A DNA stretch of 64,000 bases from Chloroflexota bacterium. GTDB lineage: Bacteria; Chloroflexota; Anaerolineae; UBA4142; SHND01. This document shows positions 17,592-24,134 of this stretch, in pieces. The notes beneath the pieces are model-generated. The model made no database searches. It saw only the letters and a list, made by a program, of their open reading frames with translations, and was not told the origin of the DNA. The number at the start of each line of letters is the position of its first letter. Positions within the stretch are counted from its first letter, which is position 1. The stretch covers positions 1 to 64,000 of the forward strand of contig JACQWQ010000071.1 of assembly GCA_016209205.1 (NCBI GenBank), read 5' to 3'. The position numbers and the translations under genes are program-made.

Positions 17592-17975
17592 TCAGTTTGC
17601 CACCGCAATCGCTTCAATTTCGACCAGGGCACCCGCAGGCAAACGTCCGGCTTGAATCGTCGAACGCGCGGGCGGCTGCTCGGCGAAAAATTCTGCATAC
17701 ACCGCGTTCATGGCTTGAAAATCATCTAGATTCGCAAGAAACACGGTCGTTTTCATTACACGGCTCAGCGAACTGCCCGCCGCTTCCAACACATTGCTCA
17801 AATTGGTCAACACGCGACGCGTTTGTACCGCAATGTCGCCTTGTACCAATTTCATGGTCGCGGGGTCAAGCGAAATTTGTCCCGCACAAAAAATCAGATC
17901 ACCTGTCCGAACGGCTTGTGAATAGGGTCCAATCGCTTTCGGCGCATTTTCGGTGTGAATGATTCGACGTTCCAT
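17592..17975 (-). CDS. ridA: RidA family enamine/imine deaminase
   Basis: RidA hydrolyses reactive 2-aminoacrylate-type enamines released by PLP enzymes; it works as a cytoplasmic trimer. The 127-residue product has the full family pattern: APKAIGPYSQAV, LIFCAGQISLDP, VLTNLSNVLEAAGSSLSRVMKTTVFL, and the signature PARSTIQAGRLPAGALVEIEAIA with the substrate-binding Arg. GAGGGGAAC precedes the ATG. Repeat arrays lie on both sides. The stop TGA is at the edge of the downstream CACTTG-type repeat. Confidence 0.95.
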   Translation of the reverse strand: MERRIIHTENAPKAIGPYSQAVRTGDLIFCAGQISLDPATMKLVQGDIAVQTRRVLTNLSNVLEAAGSSLSRVMKTTVFLANLDDFQAMNAVYAEFFAEQPPARSTIQAGRLPAGALVEIEAIAVAN

Positions 17976-17995
17976 GTTCCCCTCTTTGTACAGTT

Positions 17996-18080
17996 ATCAG
18001 TGATCAGTGATCAGTCATCAGTCACTGTTCACTGCTCACTGGTTACTGATGACTGATCACTGGTCACTGATACACTGTCA
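17996..18080. repeat. AGTGATC/AGTCACTG short-word repeats
   Basis: Overlapping 7-8 bp words (CAGTGAT, CAGTCAT, CAGTCACTG, TTCACTG, CTCACTGG, TTACTGATGACTGATCACTG) fill the gap between ridA and the beta-helix gene. The last word, TGTCACTG, supplies the beta-helix stop codon. Confidence 0.92.
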
Positions 18081-18986
18081 CTGCGGACAATCTGCAAACG
18101 TGTTGTCCTCGACGACGATGTTATTTGAATGTTCCGCGCGGCAGTCCATCACGCGATTGTCGTTCGTGTAATTGCCGCTGACGAGCGCCCACGAGGCATA
18201 GCCGAGCCAGAACGCGTAGTTGTTGCGCTGGAGCTCGTTGCCGATAAAACGGTTATCGTGCGAAAAGGTCGCCTCGATACCGTTGGCGACATTGTCGTTG
18301 AGCGTGTTCCAATAAAACGCGTTGTTGTGACTCGCGCGGTCGGGTGTGTTGCCCTGATAAATTCCATCCCCGGAAAAATTCGCTGTATTGCCGACGACGG
18401 TCGTGTTGTCGCTGTTGACCAGCACGATGCCGGCGGATTCGCAGCCCGCGTTGCGTCCCCATTCGGGACAGCTGCGATTGTTGTAACTGGCGACGTTGTC
18501 TTCGACGCGATTGCCGGTCGAATTGAGCAAGCGAATGCCCCACCCGCGATTGTTGCTGGCGTCACTCCCGCGCAGGGTATTATTTCCACCTTGTACAATT
18601 TGGATGCCTTGCACGTTCCCGCGCGCGGTGACGTTTTGAATGACCGAATTGGTGACATTGTGAAACATCATTCCGCCCTTGGGCGCCCAACCGCCCAAAT
18701 CGAGAATCGAATTGTCGTCTACGTGATTGCCGCTGAAATCGGAATTGCGCACGATCACATCGGACGAATCGGCGACGAGCAAGCCGAGGTCGAACCCCTT
18801 GACGGTGCAGTTTTGAATAATGACGCCGGTCTTGCCTTGAACGACAATACCCGTCTCGCTGCCATTGCCGACGATGACGGGGCGTCCTTCGGCTTGGCAG
18901 TCAATCACTTGATTGTTTTGTTGAACGACCAGCGGCTGAGACGAGGGCGGAAGAAGCAGGGAAAGTATGAGAAAGAGTTCGCGCAT
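18078..18986 (-). CDS. Secreted right-handed beta-helix (NosD-like) repeat protein
   Basis: The 302-residue protein starts with a short signal peptide (MRELFLILSLLLPPSSQ). It is then made almost entirely of parallel beta-helix rungs of 22-24 residues rich in Asn (GIVVQGKTGVIIQNCTVKG, GIRLLNSTGNRVEDNVAS, GIVLVNSDNTTVVGNTAN). This is the NosD/pectate-lyase-like fold used for carbohydrate binding or cleavage. No catalytic Lys/Asp cluster can be assigned. A TTGCAA/TATAAA promoter lies upstream. The stop codon lies in the AGTCACTG-type repeat array. Confidence 0.82.
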   Translation of the reverse strand: MRELFLILSLLLPPSSQPLVVQQNNQVIDCQAEGRPVIVGNGSETGIVVQGKTGVIIQNCTVKGFDLGLLVADSSDVIVRNSDFSGNHVDDNSILDLGGWAPKGGMMFHNVTNSVIQNVTARGNVQGIQIVQGGNNTLRGSDASNNRGWGIRLLNSTGNRVEDNVASYNNRSCPEWGRNAGCESAGIVLVNSDNTTVVGNTANFSGDGIYQGNTPDRASHNNAFYWNTLNDNVANGIEATFSHDNRFIGNELQRNNYAFWLGYASWALVSGNYTNDNRVMDCRAEHSNNIVVEDNTFADCPQ

Positions 18987-19022
18987 GGACCAAATCGGCG
19001 GTGCAGAGAATTTCGCGCGTCA

Positions 19023-19050
19023 TTTATAACATAGCCCGCAGTTTTTGCAA
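19023..19050 (-). promoter_or_regulatory. Promoter of the beta-helix gene
   Basis: On the minus strand TTGCAA and TATAAA are separated by 16 nt, about 36 nt before the ATG at 18986. Confidence 0.6.
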
Positions 19051-19115
19051 AAGAGACAAAACGATCGTTCGCGCACGGCGCAACTTGTCAAGGTAAACGG
19101 CGTTTTAGTATTGGC

Positions 19116-19148
19116 GGGCAGCAACGGAACCCGGTTCCGTTGCTGCCC
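19116..19148 (+). promoter_or_regulatory. 15-bp perfect hairpin just before the HAD gene ribosome site
   Basis: GGGCAGCAACGGAAC pairs exactly with GTTCCGTTGCTGCCC over a 3-nt loop. The ribosome site GGAGG of the HAD gene begins about 7 nt after it. No T-run follows. It could be an attenuation, processing or protein-binding structure. Confidence 0.6.
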
Positions 19149-19165
19149 CATCACATGGAGGCGCA

Positions 19166-19831
19166 ATGAATTGTTTTGTGGCAAGCGACTTGGAAGGCAC
19201 GCTCACCGCAGGCGAAGCGTGGCGCGGCATCGGCGCGTATTTGAAAGCGCACGGGCGCGCGAATGCATATCGCCGCTTTATGGCGACGCATTTTCCCGGC
19301 GCAATCCTCGCCAAAGCAGGCATCGTTGACAAGCAAACATTCAAAAATCGCTGGCTCGCGGATCAGGCAAAATTATTGCGCGGCTATTCTCGAGTCGAGG
19401 TAGAGACGCTGGCAGAGTGGGTCGCGGAAAACGAAATGTGGGCGAAACGGCGCGTTGCGGTCGTGGACGAATTGACAAAACATCACGCGAGCGGCTGCAC
19501 AGTTTTGATTGCGTCGGGCGCGTACGAACCCATCACGAATGCGTTCGCGCGCAAGCTGAATTTGGAACGCGTGCGCGGTGTCAGCACGCCGCTCGAAATG
19601 GTGAACGGACGTGCGACGGGAAAACTCGCGGCGGCGATTGGCGTGGACGCAGTAAAAGCCCAACGCGTGCGCGAACAAATTGGCGACGGCGCGCTCGTCG
19701 CCGCGTACGGCGATACCGGAGCCGACGCGCCGCTGTTGGAATTGAGCCGACAACCCGTTGCCGTTGCGCCCGACGAAGCATTACGAAAAATCGCCAACGC
19801 GAAAGGTTGGCGCATTCTTGAAGGGGAATAA
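19166..19831 (+). CDS. HAD-IB family phosphatase (phosphoserine-phosphatase-like)
   Basis: The 221-residue protein shows all HAD motifs: nucleophile segment DLEGTLT (residues 8-14), motif II ASGAYEP, and motif III GDTGADAPLL. A helical cap lies between motifs I and II, as in subfamily IB (SerB-like). It should hydrolyse a small phosphorylated metabolite in the cytoplasm; the substrate cannot be assigned. GGAGGCGCA precedes the ATG. The first motif has Glu (DLEGT) where DxDGT is usual. The family tolerates this, as the acid/base Asp is replaced in some members, and it may alter activity. The gene stands alone behind a strong hairpin. Confidence 0.82.
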   Translation: MNCFVASDLEGTLTAGEAWRGIGAYLKAHGRANAYRRFMATHFPGAILAKAGIVDKQTFKNRWLADQAKLLRGYSRVEVETLAEWVAENEMWAKRRVAVVDELTKHHASGCTVLIASGAYEPITNAFARKLNLERVRGVSTPLEMVNGRATGKLAAAIGVDAVKAQRVREQIGDGALVAAYGDTGADAPLLELSRQPVAVAPDEALRKIANAKGWRILEGE

Positions 19832-19893
19832 AAATTTGCAATCCTCATTCCATTCGGAATGACATGCTTTGTAAGATTCGTGTTATTCGTGGA

Positions 19894-21156
19894 CTATTTT
19901 TTCATCACGGCCTCGCGCTCGGGACCGTTGGCGACAAAGCGGACAGGGACGCCGGACAATTTTTCAATCGCCTCCACGTAGCGCTGCGCGTTCTGGGGCA
20001 GCGCGCGGAACTTGCGAATGCCGCGAATATCTTCACTCCATCCGCGAAACGAACGGAATATAGGTTCGACGCGTCCGAGCCGCGCCGCATCCAAATCCGC
20101 GTAATGCACGGGTTTGCCATCCAATTTGTAGCCGACGCCGATTTTCAATTCGTCAATGCCGCTCAGCGTGTCGAGTTTGGTGACAAACAACGCGTCGGTG
20201 CCGTTGATTTGCGCGGAGAATTTGATGATTTCCAAATCGAGCCAACCCGCGCGGCGCGTGCGTCCCGTCGTCGCGGCGGTTTCGGAGAGCTGCGGTCTCA
20301 CCGGATGATCGTCGGCGAGTTCCGTCGGCATCGGACCCGCGCCGACGCGCGTGGTGTACGCTTTGGTCACGCCAATCACACGCGAAATTTTGCGCGGTGG
20401 AATGCCCAGCCCGGCAGTCGCGGCGGACGCGAGCGTGGTAGATGCGGTGACAAACGGATACGTGCCCCAATCGGGATCGAGCAGCGAACCCATCGCCTGT
20501 TCGAGCAAAAAGTTTTTGTTTTGTGTCAAACCTTTTTGCACGATGGGCGCGAGTTCGGTGATGTATGGCTTGAGTTGTTCGTAATAGTTCCAGTATTCCT
20601 CGCGCACCGTTTCGTAATCGAACGCGGCGCCGCCGAGTGCGGTGATGATTTTATTTTTCAAACCGAGCTGCACTTGCAGGCGTTCGTCAAACGTGCCGCC
20701 GATAAAATCCGCCCAGCGCAAACCGTTGTAAGAAATTTTGTCGGCGAACGCGGGTCCAATGCCGCGCCGCGTCGTGCCCGTCGCGCCCGCGCCTTTGGCA
20801 TCTTCATACAATCCATCGAGGATCTTGTGATACGGCATGATGAGATGCGCGCGCTGTGAGATATGCAAACGCTTTTCAAATTTCACGCCCGCTTCCCGGA
20901 TTTCCTGCATTTCCTTCACAAGCACCGCCGGATCAATCACCATACCGTTGCCCATCAAACATTGCGTGTGCGGATAAAAAATTCCCGACGGCACGAGATG
21001 GATTTTGAACGTGCCCAGTTCGTTGACGACGGTGTGCCCCGCGTTATTGCCGCCATTGTACCGCGCGACAAAATTCGCGTCGCGCGCAAAATAATCAATC
21101 GCCTTGCCTTTGCCTTCGTCGCCCCATTGCGAGCCGATGATCACTGTGACGGACAT
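19894..21156 (-). CDS. purA: Adenylosuccinate synthetase
   Basis: PurA joins IMP and aspartate using GTP, the first step from IMP to AMP. The 420-residue product opens VTVIIGSQWGDEGKGK with the catalytic Asp and continues RYNGGNNAGHT with the catalytic His; TTRRGIGPAF and later VGVTKAYTTRVGAGPMPTE are also present. The track ORF includes 21 codons read from repeats; ATG 21156 follows GGAGGACT. It lies downstream of purB on the same strand, so both enzymes flanking adenylosuccinate are together, separated by a repeat array. Confidence 0.96.
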   Translation of the reverse strand: MSVTVIIGSQWGDEGKGKAIDYFARDANFVARYNGGNNAGHTVVNELGTFKIHLVPSGIFYPHTQCLMGNGMVIDPAVLVKEMQEIREAGVKFEKRLHISQRAHLIMPYHKILDGLYEDAKGAGATGTTRRGIGPAFADKISYNGLRWADFIGGTFDERLQVQLGLKNKIITALGGAAFDYETVREEYWNYYEQLKPYITELAPIVQKGLTQNKNFLLEQAMGSLLDPDWGTYPFVTASTTLASAATAGLGIPPRKISRVIGVTKAYTTRVGAGPMPTELADDHPVRPQLSETAATTGRTRRAGWLDLEIIKFSAQINGTDALFVTKLDTLSGIDELKIGVGYKLDGKPVHYADLDAARLGRVEPIFRSFRGWSEDIRGIRKFRALPQNAQRYVEAIEKLSGVPVRFVANGPEREAVMKK

Positions 21157-21179
21157 GAGTCCTCCCAAAGACGTGATGC

Positions 21180-21374
21180 GTGAAACGTCAAACGTGAAAC
21201 GTGAAGCGTGAAACGTCAAACGTGAAACGTCAAACGTGAAACGTGAAGCGTCAAACGTGAAACGTCAAACGTGAAACGTCAAACGTGAAGGATGAAGCGT
21301 CAGGCGTCAAACGTCAAGCGCATTGCCGATTGTGCATTGTCCATTGTGCATTGCCCATTGTCCATTGTGCATTG
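21180..21374. repeat. GTGAAAC/GTCAAAC array and CATTGTCC/CATTGTGC words between purB and purA
   Basis: From 21180 to about 21325 the sequence is a nearly continuous run of CGTGAAA, CGTCAAA and CGTGAAG heptamers. One GGATGAA word is embedded. From about 21318 to 21374 it changes to CATTGTGCATTGTCCATTG words. Two repeat vocabularies therefore meet in one 219-bp intercistronic gap, with purB ending at its right edge and the purA ribosome site at its left. Confidence 0.95.
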
Positions 21375-21375
21375 A

Positions 21376-22743
21376 TTATTCTTCCAATGCTTTGTGGGTC
21401 AATTGTTCCGCGAGTCCGAGATAACTTGTCGGCGATAAGGCGCGCAGTTGTTCACGCACCGCGTCGGGCAGCGCGAGCGTGTCAACCCACACCAAATACG
21501 CGTTGCGCGTCAGCGTTTTGCCGCGCGTCAATGTTTTTAATTGCTCGTACGCATCCGGCACACCCGCGGCGCGCAAAATCGTCTGCGCCCCTTCGGCAAT
21601 GATTTCCCAATGCGCTTCCAAAGCCGCGCGCAAATTTTCCGGGTCCGGTTCGATTTTATCGAGACCGTGCAAGATGCTTTGCCACGCGACGAGGGAATGT
21701 CCGAACGCGACGCCGAACGTGCGCCGCGTCGTCGAATCCGACAAATCGCGCTGCAACCGCGACACGGGCAGCTTGCGCGCGAAAAATTCCCAGAGCGCGT
21801 TCGCGAGGCCGAGATTGCCTTCGGCATTTTCAAAATCAATCGGATTCACTTTTTGCGGCATGGTCGAGGAACCGACTTGGACCTGCTCCACTTTTTGACG
21901 CAGCCAATCGTCGCTGATGTAACGCCACAGATCTTGGACAAAATCGAGCAGGATTGAATTGGTCAAACGCAGCGCATCAAAATATTGAATCCAATTGTCG
22001 TACGGCATCAACTGGGTATTGTGCAGCGAAGGCGCGAGGCCCAGCGAATCGAGAAATTGCGTGTGAAAGGTCAACCAATCTACTTTAGGTGCGGCAGCGG
22101 CGAGCGCGTTGAAATTGCCGACCGCGCCGGTGAGCTTGGCGGTGAATTTATGGCTGCGCAGACGCGTATACTGGACGCGCAGGCGCGCATAATAATTTGC
22201 CAATTCCTTGCCCAGCGTCGTCGGCACGGCGGGCTGCCCGTGCGTCCGCGCGAGCATCGGCGTCGCGGCGTTCGTTTGCGCGAGCTGCTTGAGACGCGTC
22301 AGCACTTTATCCAACTCGGGCAAGATGACCACGTCGCGCGATTCGAGCAGCGCAAACGCAATCGCGGTCTGATTCACGTCTTCGGAGGTCAAGCCAAAGT
22401 GCAGCCACGACGCGAGGTCTTGCAGCGTCGTGTTCTCAAAGCGTTCACGCAAAAAATACTCGACCGCTTTGACGTCGTGTCGCGTTTCGCGTTCGAGCAT
22501 TTGAATACGCTGTGCGGCGCCCGTCGAAAAAAGTTCGAGGATCGAAAGAAGGAATTGGTCTTCTGCGGCGGTCAATTTGCGGACCAAGCCGGTGTGTTGT
22601 GACAACGCGCGCAGGTATGCGATTTCAACGCCCACGCGGTCGCGAAAGAGCGCGTATTCGGACATGTACTCGCGCAGCGAATCTACTGTGCGCGCGTAGC
22701 GCCCATCGAGCGGCGAAAGCGCAAAGAGTTCATAGTCGCTCAT
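21376..22743 (-). CDS. purB: Adenylosuccinate lyase
   Basis: PurB cleaves adenylosuccinate to AMP and SAICAR to AICAR in purine synthesis; it is a homotetrameric fumarase-superfamily enzyme. The 455-residue product starts MSDYELFALSPLDGRY, as in the longer E. coli-type PurB. It carries the signature GSSTMPQKVNPIDFEN with the catalytic Ser loop and the ARTHGQPA histidine motif. The ATG has no Shine-Dalgarno sequence and lies only 11 nt after a perfect TATAAT, so the mRNA is probably nearly leaderless. It is divergent from carA and is followed by purA. Confidence 0.96.
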   Translation of the reverse strand: MSDYELFALSPLDGRYARTVDSLREYMSEYALFRDRVGVEIAYLRALSQHTGLVRKLTAAEDQFLLSILELFSTGAAQRIQMLERETRHDVKAVEYFLRERFENTTLQDLASWLHFGLTSEDVNQTAIAFALLESRDVVILPELDKVLTRLKQLAQTNAATPMLARTHGQPAVPTTLGKELANYYARLRVQYTRLRSHKFTAKLTGAVGNFNALAAAAPKVDWLTFHTQFLDSLGLAPSLHNTQLMPYDNWIQYFDALRLTNSILLDFVQDLWRYISDDWLRQKVEQVQVGSSTMPQKVNPIDFENAEGNLGLANALWEFFARKLPVSRLQRDLSDSTTRRTFGVAFGHSLVAWQSILHGLDKIEPDPENLRAALEAHWEIIAEGAQTILRAAGVPDAYEQLKTLTRGKTLTRNAYLVWVDTLALPDAVREQLRALSPTSYLGLAEQLTHKALEE

Positions 22744-22754
22744 GGCGAGGATGG

Positions 22755-22783
22755 ATTATAAAACGGGTTGGAGGAAATGGCTA
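22755..22783 (-). promoter_or_regulatory. purB promoter close to the start codon
   Basis: TATAAT (minus strand) with TAGCCA 17 nt upstream. The -10 ends 11 nt before the purB ATG, leaving at most a few bases of leader. Confidence 0.6.
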
Positions 22784-22828
22784 GCTGTTGGGGCGGGGCG
22801 ACTATTTTTTATCTCTCCGATTCCCCTT

Positions 22829-22834
22829 TATAAT
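22829..22834 (+). promoter_or_regulatory. carA -10 element
   Basis: A perfect TATAAT lies 34 nt before the carA ATG; the -35 (TTTTTA, 17-nt spacing) is weak. With the purB promoter it makes a compact divergent promoter region of 125 bp. Confidence 0.55.
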
Positions 22835-22868
22835 GCGCCGCGCGTGCATTCCACCCAAGGAGCATTGG

Positions 22869-24080
22869 ATGACAGAAGCATGGCTGGTGTTGGAAGACGG
22901 CACGCAATGGCGCGGCGTCGCATTTGGCGCGCAAGGAACGCGCGCGGCAGAAGTTGTTTTCAATACCTCGCTGACGGGCTATCAAGAAGTCCTCACCGAT
23001 CCCTCGTATTACGGACAAATCGTCGTCATGACGGCGGCGCAGATTGGCAATACGGGCATCAATCGCGCGGATATGGAATCCGCGCGTGTGTGGTTGTCCG
23101 GTTTCGCGGTACGCGACGCGAGTCGCATCCCCAGCAATTGGCGCGCGGAACAAGCGCTCGACGCGTTTTTGCGCGCGCAAAATGTCGTCGGCATTTCCGA
23201 ACTGGATACGCGCGGTCTCGTGCGCCATTTGCGTACGCGCGGCGTCATGCGCGGCGTCCTCTCGTCCGAAATTCTCGACGCGGAAAAACTACACCAACGC
23301 GCGCTCGACGCGCCCGACATGAACGGCGCGGATTTGGTGCAGTACGTGACGTGCGCGGAAGCGTATCATTGGGATGAAAAAGCGGAGGAGCGTTGGTACG
23401 AATACGCGTCAAACGTGAAACGTGAAACAGCCCGCCCTGGGCATGGCGAAGGGTCAAACGTGAAACGTGAAACGTCAAACGTGAAACGTCACCCGTCACC
23501 CGTCACCCGTCACTCTCCCCTTTACGTCGTCGCGTATGACTATGGAATCAAGCATAACATTTTGCGGTTGCTGACCTCGCGCGGCTGCCGCGTCACGGTT
23601 GTGCCTGCGCGAATGTCTGCCGACGAGGTGCTGGCGTTGAATCCCGACGGGATTTTTTTGTCGAATGGCCCGGGCGATCCTGCCGCCGTCACGTACGCGA
23701 TTGAAAACGTGCGCGCGCTGCTGGGACGCAAACCGATTTTTGGCATTTGTCTCGGACATCAAATCGTCGCGCTCGCGCTTGGCGGCGAAACCTACAAATT
23801 AAAATTCGGGCATCGCGGCGCGAACCAACCTGTAAAAAATCTGGTCACGGGGCACGTCGAAATCACCACACACAATCACGGTTTCGCCGTCCGCGCCAGC
23901 TCCCTCCCCTCGCACGTCGAAATCACACATCTTAATCTCAACGACGACTGCGTGGAAGGATTACGCGCGCCGTCGCTCAACGTCCTCGCCGCGCAGTTCC
24001 ATCCCGAAAGCGCGGGGGGCACGCACGACGCGCTGGGATTGTTTGATGAATTTATGCAAAGGATGAAGGCGGAAGGATGA
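22869..24080 (+). CDS. carA: Carbamoyl-phosphate synthase small subunit, with in-frame repeat insertion
   Basis: CarA hydrolyses glutamine and passes ammonia to CarB for arginine and pyrimidine synthesis. The N-terminal CPSase domain (residues 1-180, TSLTGYQEVLTDPSY) and the class I glutamine amidotransferase domain (GICLGHQ with the nucleophile Cys; QFHPES with the His) are intact. Between them, residues 181-216 are encoded by short-word repeats (SNVKRET motifs), making the protein 403 residues against the usual 360-385. The track start is upstream; ATG 22869 follows AAGGAG and begins MTEAWLVLEDG. carB follows after 54 nt. Its stop codon lies in a GGATGAA repeat. Confidence 0.95.
   Translation: MTEAWLVLEDGTQWRGVAFGAQGTRAAEVVFNTSLTGYQEVLTDPSYYGQIVVMTAAQIGNTGINRADMESARVWLSGFAVRDASRIPSNWRAEQALDAFLRAQNVVGISELDTRGLVRHLRTRGVMRGVLSSEILDAEKLHQRALDAPDMNGADLVQYVTCAEAYHWDEKAEERWYEYASNVKRETARPGHGEGSNVKRETSNVKRHPSPVTRHSPLYVVAYDYGIKHNILRLLTSRGCRVTVVPARMSADEVLALNPDGIFLSNGPGDPAAVTYAIENVRALLGRKPIFGICLGHQIVALALGGETYKLKFGHRGANQPVKNLVTGHVEITTHNHGFAVRASSLPSHVEITHLNLNDDCVEGLRAPSLNVLAAQFHPESAGGTHDALGLFDEFMQRMKAEG
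23409..23516 (+). repeat. 108-bp in-frame repeat insertion inside carA
   Basis: Thirty-six codons are made of GTGAAAC/GTCAAAC words, one CCCGCCCTGGGCATGGC-type block and four CACCCGT words. They are the same vocabulary as in the intergenic arrays. The insertion is an exact multiple of three and sits in the inter-domain linker. The native protein resumes at YVVAYDYGIKHN. Confidence 0.93.
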
Positions 24081-24133
24081 AGGCGGAATCGAAACCCGCT
24101 TTTTTCATCCTTCATCCTTCATCCTTCATCCTT
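24061..24133. repeat. GGATGAA/TTCATCC repeats spanning the carA stop and carB leader
   Basis: GGATGAA occurs twice around the carA stop codon and TTCATCC four times just before the carB ATG, so the two ends are complementary. Between them GCGG/CCGC with TTTTTT resembles a weak terminator. No Shine-Dalgarno sequence precedes carB. Confidence 0.9.
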
Positions 24134-24134
24134 T

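Noticed and set aside
18129-19034. 301-residue plus-strand ORF opposite the beta-helix gene
   Set aside because: The minus strand encodes regular beta-helix rungs with a signal peptide; the plus ORF has neither.
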